Source: Synechococcus sp. A15-62 (lineage in GTDB: Bacteria; Cyanobacteriota; Cyanobacteriia; PCC-6307; Cyanobiaceae). Taken from it: a DNA stretch of 64,000 nucleotides. Location: contig NZ_CP047950.1 of the NCBI RefSeq assembly GCF_014280075.1, forward strand, positions 186,001 to 250,000. The letters run 5' to 3'. Below the pieces are notes generated by a model. The model was not told the origin of the DNA. It saw only the letters and a program-made list of their open reading frames with translations, and made no database searches. Positions 46,421 through 54,835 of the stretch are shown here, piece by piece (the first letter of the stretch is position 1; each line of letters begins with the position of its first letter). The position numbers were made by a program, and so were the translations under genes.

Positions 46421-47029
46421 ATGGCACGTCAGGGAACGATCCATCGGGTCACTGGTGAAACCGACGTGAAGGTGCGTCTGGATCTAGACGGCTCCGGCCA
46501 GTGCCAGGCCAGCACCGGTGTGCCGTTTCTCGACCACATGCTTCATCAGATCAGCAGCCACGGCCTGATCGACCTGGAGATCAATGCGGTAGGAGACACC
46601 CACATCGACGACCACCACACCAACGAGGACGTGGGCATTGCCGTGGGGCAGGCCTTGGCCCAGGCCTTGGGAGACCGGCGCGGTATTCATCGCTTCGGTC
46701 ACTTCGTGGCACCGCTGGATGAGGCCCTGGTGCAGGTGGCCCTGGATTGTTCCGGTCGCCCCCATCTCAGCTACAGCCTCGCGATTCCCAGCCAGAAGAT
46801 CGGCACCTACGACACCGAGCTGGTGAAGGAGTTCTTCGTGGCGGTGGTCAACAACAGCGGGCTGACCCTCCATATCCGGCAGCTGGATGGGGTCAACTCC
46901 CACCACATCGTGGAAGCCTGCTTCAAGGCTTTTGCCCGGGCCCTGCGCATGGCCACGGAGGTGGATCCACGCCGGGCTGGCGCCATCCCCAGCAGCAAAG
47001 GGGTGCTGGAGCAGGCTGGCGCCAGCTGA
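46421..47029 (+). CDS. hisB: Imidazoleglycerol-phosphate dehydratase
   Basis: This 202-residue monofunctional enzyme of histidine synthesis dehydrates imidazoleglycerol phosphate. The two metal-binding repeats are clear: [20 protein letters not shown] near residue 62 and [20 protein letters not shown] near residue 155. [17 protein letters not shown] precedes them. ATG 46421 gives a normal-length N-terminus. There is no N-terminal phosphatase domain. Confidence 0.96.
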   Translation: MARQGTIHRVTGETDVKVRLDLDGSGQCQASTGVPFLDHMLHQISSHGLIDLEINAVGDTHIDDHHTNEDVGIAVGQALAQALGDRRGIHRFGHFVAPLDEALVQVALDCSGRPHLSYSLAIPSQKIGTYDTELVKEFFVAVVNNSGLTLHIRQLDGVNSHHIVEACFKAFARALRMATEVDPRRAGAIPSSKGVLEQAGAS

Positions 47030-47089
47030 AGTCGCCTCCGCGCTTCACAGTCCGTTACGAGAAGATGGGCGAACGTTGATCGTTCGCCC

Positions 47090-48556
47090 GTGACCGTTGC
47101 CCCCGCCCGCAGCTACGACCGCAGCGACTGGGCCAGTTCCTTTGTCAATGTGGAGCAGGAACTCACCGACGCAACGCTGACGCCGGTGCGTGGAACGGTG
47201 CCGGCGGAGCTTCAGGGCACCTTTTATCGCAATGGCCCCGGACGCCTTGAGCGGAATGGCCATCGAGTTCATCACCCCTTTGATGGTGACGGCATGATCG
47301 CGGCGATGCGGTTTGAGAACGGCAGCGTTTCCCTCAGCAACCGTTATGTGCGCACCGAGGGTTGGCTGGCGGAGGAGAAGGCCGGCAAAGTGCTCTACCG
47401 AGGTGTGTTCGGCAGCCAGAAGCCGGGTGGTCGGCTGGCCAACGCCTTTGATCTGCGCCTGAAGAACATCGCCAACACCAATGTGGTGCGTCTGGGCGAT
47501 CAGCTGCTTGCCCTCTGGGAGGCGGCGGAACCCCATGCGCTCGATCCCCGCAGCCTGGAGACCCGCGGTCTTTCACGCCTCGATGGTGTGTTGAAAAAGG
47601 GCGAGGCTTTTAGTGCCCACCCCCGCTTCGATCCTGGTCATAACGGCCGGCCCTGCATGGTCACCTTCGGGGTTAAGACCGGGCCCCGCAGCACCATCCG
47701 TCTGATGGAGTTCGCCACCGATGGCCCGGAGGCCGGCGCCTTGCTGCACGACCGTTCCGACAGCTTCCCCGGCTTCGCCTTTCTCCACGACTTCGCCATC
47801 ACCCCCAACTGGGCGGTGTTCCTCCAGAACGCCATTGCCTTCAATCCTTTGCCGTTTGTGACCGGCGAAAAGGGTGCGGCCCAGTGCCTGGCATCTCAAC
47901 CCGGCGGCAAGGGGCGTTTCTGGCTGATCCCCCGTGATTCCGGTCGCTTCGCTGGTCAGAAGCCCCGCATCCTCGAAGCCCCCGACGGCTTCGTTTTCCA
48001 CCATCTCAATGCCTTTGAGGATGGCGATCACGTTGTGGTGGAGAGCATCGTCTACGACGATTTCCCGTCCATCGGACCTGACGAGGATTTCGCTGAGGTG
48101 GATTTCGACACGGTGCCGGAGGGCACCCTGCACCGTTGCCGTCTTGATCTCAGCCGTGAATCGGTTCAGACCGAGCGGATCAGCGAGCGCACCTGTGAGT
48201 TCGCGATGGTCAACCCCGAGCGTCAGGGCCTCAGTGCTCGCTACGCCTGGATGGCGGTAGCGGAGCGGGAGAGCGGCAACGATCCGTTGCAGGCCATTCA
48301 GAAACTTGATCTGGATTCCGGGGCGACCCACACCTGGAGTGCAGCGCCTCGCGGTTTTGTCAGTGAGCCGCTGATGGTGCGGCGCCCTGGCGCGGAATCG
48401 GAGGACGACGGCTGGGTGCTGGACCTGGTGTGGAACGGGGCCCGGGTTGCATCCGATCTGGTGATCCTCAACGCCCGTGATCTGTCGGAGGTGGCGGTGC
48501 TGGAGCTGCCATTGGCCGTTCCCCATGGTTTGCATGGGAGCTGGGCGGCGGGGTGA
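47090..48556 (+). CDS. Carotenoid oxygenase (carotenoid cleavage dioxygenase family)
   Basis: This 488-residue non-heme iron beta-propeller enzyme cleaves carotenoids or apocarotenoids. The four iron-binding histidines are recognisable in SAHPRFDP (about residue 177), FLHDFAIT (about 233), FHHLNAFE (about 304) and VPHGLHGSW (near 479-482), close to their positions in characterised cyanobacterial enzymes. The N-terminal LQGTFYRNGPGRLERNG is the family signature. The start is a GTG at 47090. The exact substrate (apocarotenal or full-length carotenoid) is not readable from sequence. Confidence 0.92.
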   Translation: MTVAPARSYDRSDWASSFVNVEQELTDATLTPVRGTVPAELQGTFYRNGPGRLERNGHRVHHPFDGDGMIAAMRFENGSVSLSNRYVRTEGWLAEEKAGKVLYRGVFGSQKPGGRLANAFDLRLKNIANTNVVRLGDQLLALWEAAEPHALDPRSLETRGLSRLDGVLKKGEAFSAHPRFDPGHNGRPCMVTFGVKTGPRSTIRLMEFATDGPEAGALLHDRSDSFPGFAFLHDFAITPNWAVFLQNAIAFNPLPFVTGEKGAAQCLASQPGGKGRFWLIPRDSGRFAGQKPRILEAPDGFVFHHLNAFEDGDHVVVESIVYDDFPSIGPDEDFAEVDFDTVPEGTLHRCRLDLSRESVQTERISERTCEFAMVNPERQGLSARYAWMAVAERESGNDPLQAIQKLDLDSGATHTWSAAPRGFVSEPLMVRRPGAESEDDGWVLDLVWNGARVASDLVILNARDLSEVAVLELPLAVPHGLHGSWAAG

Positions 48557-48643
48557 CTCATGGCTTGAAACAAACCGGTCATGGTTGAGCAGGGTTTGCT
48601 GTTCCAAGCTCGCCAGCATGGAGATCCCAACTGAAGGCTCGGC

Positions 48644-49345
48644 ATGACTTCTCGACGCTGGGGCGCTGCCAAGGTCGCCGTGCCCGTTTTTTTCAGCTTT
48701 AGTTTCCTGGCGCCAATCCCCCTGCGGGCTGCGGAGCGCGTTTGCAATGGCACCCTGCTTCAGATCCAGGTGAATGAGCGTGGAACGAGCCATAGCGATC
48801 GCTTTCGCTTCTCGCTCGGGCTCGACGCTGAAAATGCCAACAAGGATGCTGCGATGACCGCTTTAAACGGCCGTTTGGCTGAGGCGCGTCAGGCCATTCA
48901 GCCGCTTGCTCTGCGCCGGCTCACGATCCCTGCACCCCGTAGCTATCCCGTTGGTGGAGGCACATCGGGCCCACGACTGGAGCGGGCGAGCACCACCATC
49001 ACGGGCGAGGTGAGCCGTGACAACTATGACGCGCTGATCCAGGCCGCCGGTCGCTTGCCGGGTGTTCGGCTGCGAGGAATGACGTCTTTGGCGTCGAGCG
49101 ACAGCCGTGCCTCATTGGCTGATCAGTTGCTGAAGCAAGCTCTCGAGACAGGGCAACGTCGTGCGCAGGCCACAGCCCGGGCCCTCGGTCTGCGCAAGGT
49201 GGAGCTGTTGCTGATTGACCAGCGTGGTTCGACCCAACGACCCATGCAGATGGCTGCGCGCAAGGAGAGCACAGGCTTCAGGCCTGGGGAGGCTCCCAAG
49301 CCAAGTCAGAGCCTCACGCTCAAACTAGATTACTGCCTGCGTTGA
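48644..49345 (+). CDS. SIMPL-domain (DUF541) exported protein
   Basis: This 233-residue protein has a signal peptide (VAVPVFFSFSFLAPIPLRAA) and a SIMPL-type region recognised by VCNGTLLQIQVNERGTSHSD, LNGRLAEARQAIQPLAL and LKQALETGQRRAQATARALG. Such proteins are periplasmic or outer-membrane associated, and their molecular role is poorly known. The two Cys residues near the ends of the mature part could form a disulfide. The gene is convergent with the BCCT transporter and overlaps it by 16 bases. Confidence 0.75.
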   Translation: MTSRRWGAAKVAVPVFFSFSFLAPIPLRAAERVCNGTLLQIQVNERGTSHSDRFRFSLGLDAENANKDAAMTALNGRLAEARQAIQPLALRRLTIPAPRSYPVGGGTSGPRLERASTTITGEVSRDNYDALIQAAGRLPGVRLRGMTSLASSDSRASLADQLLKQALETGQRRAQATARALGLRKVELLLIDQRGSTQRPMQMAARKESTGFRPGEAPKPSQSLTLKLDYCLR

Positions 49346-50886
49346 TCGGCAGTGCGGTGCCATTCCTTCCAGGCCAGCCGTGGCGCGCTCCACAGGGTGG
49401 CCAGCACCAAGGGGGTGACCGGTACCGCGGTGATCACGATGAAGGCCTGCAGGGCATCGATGGATGTGCTGTCCCCCAGCCCTGAGCCGATGCGTAGCAG
49501 CACCAAGGTGAGGCTGCCGATCATCAAGGCCCAGAACAGGCGCAGCAGAGCAGGGGGTTCGTTGCGGCCGCTCACCACCATGGCCGCGGCGTAACTCATC
49601 GAGTCGGCGCTGGTGCACATGAACAGCACCACCAGCACCAGGCCTATCGGAATCAGCAGGCCTGCCAGGGGCAGCTGGCTGAGGATGGTGAGCAGGGCCG
49701 CGGCGGCTCCGTTCTGGGCCAGGGCGTCGCTGATGCCGCCCCCGGCCAACTCCAGATGCAGTCCGGTGCCCCCCAGCAGGGTGAACCAAAGGTTGGTCAC
49801 GATCGGGCAGAGGATGGCCACCGCCAGCACCAGTTCACGGATGCTGCGGCCGCGGCTGACGCCGGCGGTGAACAGCCCCATCAATGGGGCATAGCCAAGG
49901 AACCAGCCCCAGTAGAAGACCGTCCAGCCGTTCACCCAGTTCGCCGGCACGGCATTGGGGGTGAGGGCCATCTGCGGCAGGTGGATCAGGTAGGTGATGA
50001 AACCGCTGAAGAAGTGCTGCATCAGCCAGAGGCCCGGGCCCAACAGCAGCAGGCCCGCCGCCAGGGCCAGGGTGAGCCACACATTGAGTTCTGACAGCCA
50101 CTTGATGCCCTTCTGAATGCCGCTGACGGTGGATGTCGCGAAGACGGCGGTCAGCAGCACCACCACCAGGGATTGCAGGCCGGCACTGTCGCTGAGCCAG
50201 GGAAGTTGCCCTGCGGCATTGCTGAGCTGCAGCGAGAGGAAGCCCAGGGGGCCAACGGTGCCGGCGATCGCGGCCACCACAGACAACCCATCCGCCAGGT
50301 GACCGAGCGGACCATCCACCCAGCTGCGCGGCACGATGTTCACCAGCAGGGTGCGGGGACGCAGAGGTTCACCGCGTCGCTCCAGGATCGAGAAGGTGAT
50401 CGTGGTGGTCGTGGCCACCAAGGCCCAGGCAAGGAAGCCCCAGTGCAGAAAACTCACCGCCAGGGCGGGATCCACTGCTGCGGCTGTGCTGCCTTCGACC
50501 ACTTCGAACACCGGTGATGGGGTCTGGAAGTGATACAGCGGTTCGGCTGCCGACCAGAACACACCACCCCCCGCCAGCAGGGTGCAGATCAGCACCGCGC
50601 ACCAATCAAAGAATTTCAGACTGGGCTTGGCTTCCGCGCCCCCAAGCCGAAGCTTGCCGACTGGGCTGATGGCCAGGATCAGCGCGATCAGAAACAGCAG
50701 CACCACCATCCACTGCCAGACCCCACCGAGGGCATCACTGATCACGGCTTTGCCGTTGTCGGTGAATTGCTTGGCCAGGGCCAGGTCGATGGCCGACACC
50801 AGCAGAAAGATCAGCAGGGGAATAGCGCCCACCCAGAGGGGGGGCTGGCGCCACCAGGAGCGCTGGTTCGCGGGGGTGTCAGACAT
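49330..50886 (-). CDS. BCCT-family secondary transporter (betaine/choline/carnitine type)
   Basis: This 518-residue transporter has about twelve membrane helices and uses an ion gradient to import a quaternary amine or a related solute. Family signatures are GGGVFWSAAEPLYHFQTP near residue 105 and YWGWFLGYAPLMGLFTAGVS followed by RGRSIRE near residue 330. Compared with BetP from memory, two Trp positions in that second motif are Phe and Tyr, so the substrate may differ from glycine betaine. It is the last gene of a four-gene operon, 18 bases after the flavoprotein gene, and probably supplies or recovers that pathway's substrate. Confidence 0.9.
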   Translation of the reverse strand: MSDTPANQRSWWRQPPLWVGAIPLLIFLLVSAIDLALAKQFTDNGKAVISDALGGVWQWMVVLLFLIALILAISPVGKLRLGGAEAKPSLKFFDWCAVLICTLLAGGGVFWSAAEPLYHFQTPSPVFEVVEGSTAAAVDPALAVSFLHWGFLAWALVATTTTITFSILERRGEPLRPRTLLVNIVPRSWVDGPLGHLADGLSVVAAIAGTVGPLGFLSLQLSNAAGQLPWLSDSAGLQSLVVVLLTAVFATSTVSGIQKGIKWLSELNVWLTLALAAGLLLLGPGLWLMQHFFSGFITYLIHLPQMALTPNAVPANWVNGWTVFYWGWFLGYAPLMGLFTAGVSRGRSIRELVLAVAILCPIVTNLWFTLLGGTGLHLELAGGGISDALAQNGAAAALLTILSQLPLAGLLIPIGLVLVVLFMCTSADSMSYAAAMVVSGRNEPPALLRLFWALMIGSLTLVLLRIGSGLGDSTSIDALQAFIVITAVPVTPLVLATLWSAPRLAWKEWHRTADQRRQ

Positions 50887-50904
50887 CGGATGAGGGGTGA
50901 GGGG

Positions 50905-52095
50905 TCAGGCGCGAACGGCGGCGCGTTGGTGGCTCCAGCAGGAGAGATCCACCGCTGGTTGTTCGCCGCTGGCGAGGCGGGCCAGGGAATCACCGATCAG
51001 CGGAGCGAACTTGAAGGCCTGGCCGGAGCCTCCTGCGAACAGGCTTAGCTTCGGGGTGAGCCGGTCCAGCACGAAGTTCACGTCGCTGGCCATGGAGTAC
51101 GGGCTGATCACGGTCTCCACCCGCTCCTGCACGCCCTCCAGTTCGTTGAAGAGGAAGGTGTCGAGCAGCTCCACCAGGCGAGCGGGTGGCTCGGTAACCA
51201 TGGCGTTGGGTTCGGCGACGCGCAGCTCCCGCGGAGCCCAGTCGATGCCCGCCTTGATCCTGGGGCGACCATCCGCCGTTTGGCTCAGAACAGGAAAGCC
51301 GTAGTAAAGGCCCCCGTCATCGCCACGTTCCTGCTGGAAGCAGAACCACTGGGGGTAGCGATCGGCCAGCGCCGGGGCGACGGTGTAGTGGGCCCAGAGC
51401 ATCGGCCACACCTCCAGTTTGGGTGCGAGGCCCAGGGGGGCCAGCAACAGCTGGCTCCAGATCCCGCAGGCCACCACCAGCTGTCCGGCAGCGATGTGTT
51501 CGCCGCTCTCCAGGGTGACGCCACCGCCATCGGCATCGAGGCCCGCCACGGGGCAGTGCTCGATCAGCTGATGGCCGGCGTTGCGGGCGGTGTTGATCCA
51601 GTGGGCCACGACCCTGTCGCTGCGCACGGCACCGGCGGTGGGCTCGAACAGTCCGGTGAAGCCCGGCTTCGGCTTCAGCGGGAAGCGGGCTGTGATCTGG
51701 CCGGCATCGAGGGCTTCATAGGGGATGCCCTGATCGTCCATGACCCGTCGGGCCCCGGGGATCGATCCCTCGATCGTCTCTTCATCCCAGCTTTCGCCGT
51801 AGAAGAGCAGGCCGTGGGTCTCCCGCAGCTGTTGGCCTGCGTGGCTTTCTTCCTCACGCCAGAGGCGGTTGGCCTCCTGGGCGAGACGGCAGAGCACCGG
51901 GTCGGAATACATCTCTCGGAACATCCGGGTTTCGCCGTAGCTGCTGGCCTTGGCGTGGGCCAGGGTCTGGCCTTCCAGCAGCACCACATCGCCCACGCCG
52001 CGGCGGGCCAGGGATGCAGCGCAGCTGAGGCCGGCCATGCCGCCGCCAACGATCACGACGGCTGCTCGGCTGGGTATGGAGGCGGGTGTGTTCAT
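50905..52095 (-). CDS. Sarcosine oxidase / N-methyltryptophan oxidase-like flavoprotein
   Basis: This 396-residue FAD enzyme of the monomeric sarcosine oxidase family would oxidise a secondary or primary amine. VVIVGGGMAGLSCAASLARRG is the FAD-binding loop (residues 12-32). ASSYGETRMFREMY, FEPTAGAVRSDRVV and the end LFAGGSGQAFKFAPLIGDSL are typical. The Lys of RPRIKAGIDW matches the oxygen-activating Lys. The position of the FAD-linking Cys of sarcosine oxidase appears as Ser (ISPYSM), so FAD may be non-covalent. Its start overlaps the dehydrogenase stop by four bases. Confidence 0.85.
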   Translation of the reverse strand: MNTPASIPSRAAVVIVGGGMAGLSCAASLARRGVGDVVLLEGQTLAHAKASSYGETRMFREMYSDPVLCRLAQEANRLWREEESHAGQQLRETHGLLFYGESWDEETIEGSIPGARRVMDDQGIPYEALDAGQITARFPLKPKPGFTGLFEPTAGAVRSDRVVAHWINTARNAGHQLIEHCPVAGLDADGGGVTLESGEHIAAGQLVVACGIWSQLLLAPLGLAPKLEVWPMLWAHYTVAPALADRYPQWFCFQQERGDDGGLYYGFPVLSQTADGRPRIKAGIDWAPRELRVAEPNAMVTEPPARLVELLDTFLFNELEGVQERVETVISPYSMASDVNFVLDRLTPKLSLFAGGSGQAFKFAPLIGDSLARLASGEQPAVDLSCWSHQRAAVRA

Positions 52096-53147
52096 TCGCC
52101 CTCTCCAAAGCTGAGGCCGATGGGCTCGGTGGAGGGTGTGGCTGCCACCTCATCAAGGGCGGCACCCACCGACAAGCCCTGTTCGCGCCGGTTCAGATAG
52201 TTGCTGGCCCGGCGGCGCACCTCATCGCGAACGAAGGCATAGACGTCCTTGGCACCAGCGTCTCTCCAGGCGTCGGGGGAGAACCGCTCGATTGAATCGG
52301 CGATCACAGCTCCTGCATTCACCAGCGGGTCCGGTAGCACCCGCACACCGCGGCGACGCAGGTCATTCGCCAGTTGGGGTTTCTGGAAGGGGGCATTGGC
52401 GGCAGGCACCACGGCGGGGGTTTTCAGCGCCGTCGCCATTTCGGCGTTGATCAACCCCGAGATCGAGCAGGGCAGCAGCAGGTCGAGGTTCAGTTCCCAC
52501 CAAGCGCAGCTCTCCGGCAGCGGCGTTGCGCCGGGAAAACTGGCTTTCTCGCGGTCCAGATCCACGGTGAACACTGTCCAACCGTGCTCGACGAGATGGC
52601 GGGCAACGGTGCCACCAACGGCACCGCAGCCGTGCACGAGGGCCCGGCCTGGGCGGGCGTCGTTGAGGTCCTTGTCCAGAACGGCCTCCACAGCACCGAG
52701 GGTGCCGTGGGCGGTGGCGGCACTGGCGTCCACGGGGCTGCCGACCGCCGCCAGCACATGGGGGGTGAGCGCCGTCAGACGCTCCATGTCTTCCAGGCTG
52801 GTGTTGAGATCGCAGCCGGTGATCATCGCGCCGTCAAGCGACTCCAGCAGCTCGGCGGTGACGCTGATCAGCTCATCCTTGACGGCATCGGGTTCAGCGG
52901 CCCTGGCAACGATCTTGCCGCCGGCGAAACCGGTGCCGTAAAGATCGTGCTTGTGGGTCATCAACCCTGCCAGCCGCTGGCCGTCTGCGATGCAGGCCTC
53001 ATCGCTCGGGTAATTGAGCACCCGCAGGCCTCCGTTGGCGGGGCGCTTGGCATCGGTGTCTTCCGCCACAACGAACACCGAGAGGTGATCGGAGACGTGT
53101 TCCGCCAGCACCGACACGGTCGGCGCTGTTTTCTTGCCGCTGCTCAT
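52092..53147 (-). CDS. Glu/Leu/Phe/Val dehydrogenase family protein
   Basis: This 351-residue oxidoreductase resembles leucine or phenylalanine dehydrogenase. It has GGLRVLNYPSDEAC, LMTHKHDLYGTGFAGGKIVA with the substrate and catalytic Lys residues, GAMITGCDLNTSLEDMERL, VHGCGAVGGTVARHLVEHGW (NAD-binding loop) and the end PDPLVNAGAVIADSIE. Reversible oxidative deamination of an amino acid is expected. ATG 53147 overlaps the methyltransferase stop by one base (TGATG), and the stop overlaps the flavoprotein start by four, so it is the middle gene of a coupled operon. Confidence 0.85.
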   Translation of the reverse strand: MSSGKKTAPTVSVLAEHVSDHLSVFVVAEDTDAKRPANGGLRVLNYPSDEACIADGQRLAGLMTHKHDLYGTGFAGGKIVARAAEPDAVKDELISVTAELLESLDGAMITGCDLNTSLEDMERLTALTPHVLAAVGSPVDASAATAHGTLGAVEAVLDKDLNDARPGRALVHGCGAVGGTVARHLVEHGWTVFTVDLDREKASFPGATPLPESCAWWELNLDLLLPCSISGLINAEMATALKTPAVVPAANAPFQKPQLANDLRRRGVRVLPDPLVNAGAVIADSIERFSPDAWRDAGAKDVYAFVRDEVRRRASNYLNRREQGLSVGAALDEVAATPSTEPIGLSFGEGE

Positions 53148-54184
53148 CAGGCCACCTTCTCCATCATCTGGTGGTGTTCGACGTAGTCGAGGCTCCATTC
53201 GCTGGGGGCTTCGGCGATGCGCTTCTGCAGCCGCTCGAACACCGTGTCTGCTGCGATATCACCGGCAGCACTGGCGAAACTGTGGCGGCTCCAGCTGCGG
53301 ATCGTCGCCATCAATCCTGCGGCGAAAGTCGCCGTGTCGCCGTTCTCGTTCCAGCGGCGTCGGTAGGGGCACTTCACGTAAACGGTGCGCTCGTCCACCA
53401 GCCGCAGGCCGTTGCGGTAAGCGGCGCTGTTCTCGTCCTTCAGCGGAGCCATGAACTCCTCGGGGGACTTGTAGAAGTTCAGAACCGTGCCTTGTTGGTA
53501 CTGCTCCTGGCTGATCAGGCCTTCCTCGGCCATGCCCCGCCAGATCTGGTGCAGCTGGTCGTGCACGTTGCGGGTTTCGCCGCCGTTGTGGCCGAGATAG
53601 AGGCCTGCTTCATCACGGGAGAGGTTCACCGTCAGCAGGCGGCCGCCCAGCTTCAGTTCGCGGCTGCGCAGCTCGAGGATGTGGTTCCAGTCCTTCATCG
53701 CCTGGGCCGTGAAGCGCTGAAGTGCGTCGGCATCACCGGAGGCGAGCACATGGGTGTGGCTGTTCAGGGGGCCGGGGGAAGCGCTCAGCCAGTGCATGGC
53801 CGTTGCGGAGAAGCCGAAGCTCACGGAGTTCGGCGCCACGGAGGGCTCATAGAAGCTGCGGGCACTCACCAGCACCGTTGGCTTCGGATCCCGGGGGATC
53901 TGCAGGGCCAGGTTGTTGGCCAGAGCAATGTTGTCGTTGCTCGGCAGGTCGTTGCCGATCAGCGTGAGGTGCGCCGAGGGCTGGTTGGCATGCAGGCGAT
54001 CCAGCACCTTGTTCCAGAGCCCAACGGCGGTGCCGCCATCGGCAGCTCCGTAATCGATCAGGACATGGCTGTCAGCGACAGCCAGTTGATTCACACAAGT
54101 CAGGGCCCAGTCCGAGGCGGCTTCGATGCACAGAAGAGCGCCCTCGGTCTGCGCGCTGTAACCCGTGGTCATGGCGATGGCCAT
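53147..54184 (-). CDS. SABATH-type SAM-dependent carboxyl methyltransferase
   Basis: This 345-residue protein resembles the plant SABATH family (salicylate, jasmonate and related methyltransferases). The SAM site is HVLIDYGAADGGTAVGLWNK near residues 40-59. Further landmarks are LIGNDLPSNDNIALA, SFYEPSVAPNSVSFGFSATA and MHWLSASPGPL. These enzymes usually methylate carboxyl or ring-nitrogen groups of small molecules. The family is rare in bacteria. It is the first gene of a four-gene operon with an amino-acid dehydrogenase, an amine oxidase and a BCCT transporter, so its substrate may be an amino acid or its keto acid. ATG 54172 is an alternative start. Confidence 0.82.
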   Translation of the reverse strand: MAIAMTTGYSAQTEGALLCIEAASDWALTCVNQLAVADSHVLIDYGAADGGTAVGLWNKVLDRLHANQPSAHLTLIGNDLPSNDNIALANNLALQIPRDPKPTVLVSARSFYEPSVAPNSVSFGFSATAMHWLSASPGPLNSHTHVLASGDADALQRFTAQAMKDWNHILELRSRELKLGGRLLTVNLSRDEAGLYLGHNGGETRNVHDQLHQIWRGMAEEGLISQEQYQQGTVLNFYKSPEEFMAPLKDENSAAYRNGLRLVDERTVYVKCPYRRRWNENGDTATFAAGLMATIRSWSRHSFASAAGDIAADTVFERLQKRIAEAPSEWSLDYVEHHQMMEKVA

Positions 54185-54253
54185 GGACCTCGTCAGCGGC
54201 AGGCCTCACCGTACAGACCATGGCCTGGAGGTCAGGGAATCGGTGGTTCCTCT

Positions 54254-54835
54254 TCAGCTTGCTTGGAGCAACTGGCGCAGCCTGGGTTCCAGGAGGCTGA
54301 AGGCCTTGCCGCGGTGGCCGTGCTGCTTTTTCTCCGCCAACGGCATCTCCGCGAAGGTGCGGCCGGTTCCAGCAACTTCGAAGATCGGGTCGTAGCCGAA
54401 ACCCTGATCTCCCCGGGGTGCGGCCGTGATCAAGCCGTCGCAGCGGCCTTCCACCTCCAGCAGGATGGTGCCGTCTGGGGCGGCGACACAGAGCGCGGCG
54501 CAGAAATAGGCCTGGCGTTGGTCTGAGCCGTTCAGGGCCTTCAGCAGCCGGGCAATGCGTTCCGGGTCGGTGGGGGCGTAGCGGGCGGAATAAACACCCG
54601 GAGCGCCATCAAGCGCATCAACGCTGAGGCCTGAATCGTCGGCCAGGGCCCATTCCCCTGTGGCGGCGGCAACCGCTTGGGCCTTGAGTCGGGCATTGGC
54701 GGCAAAGGTGGTGCCCGTCTCCTCCACCTCCACGCCTTCTGGCTGGGGTTGCACGCTGACGGGCAGGGCCTGCAGCAGACCCTGGAATTCACGAATCTTG
54801 CCGGCGTTGCCGCTGGCGATCACAAGGGTCTTCAT
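54254..54835 (-). CDS. rdgB: Non-canonical purine NTP pyrophosphatase (RdgB/HAM1 family)
   Basis: This house-cleaning enzyme hydrolyses dITP, ITP and XTP to monophosphates. The 193 residues contain IASGNAGKIREFQGLL (residues 6-21), TFAANARLKAQA, ALADDSGLSVDALDGAPGVY, the substrate-binding GFGYDPIFEVAG and MPLAEKKQHGHRGKAF. The start overlaps the phosphohexomutase stop by four bases, so the two genes are translated together. Confidence 0.95.
   Translation of the reverse strand: MKTLVIASGNAGKIREFQGLLQALPVSVQPQPEGVEVEETGTTFAANARLKAQAVAAATGEWALADDSGLSVDALDGAPGVYSARYAPTDPERIARLLKALNGSDQRQAYFCAALCVAAPDGTILLEVEGRCDGLITAAPRGDQGFGYDPIFEVAGTGRTFAEMPLAEKKQHGHRGKAFSLLEPRLRQLLQAS

Noticed and set aside
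45276-46427. 383-codon minus-strand frame opposite fabI
   Set aside because: fabI is fully conserved on the plus strand. The antisense product merges nonsense with part of the photolyase-like region in a wrong frame.
47573-48793. 406-codon minus-strand frame opposite the carotenoid oxygenase
   Set aside because: The oxygenase has all four iron ligands on the plus strand, and the antisense product shows no family pattern.
53171-54526. 451-codon plus-strand frame opposite the methyltransferase and rdgB
   Set aside because: It spans two real minus-strand genes and their gap, and has no recognisable domain.
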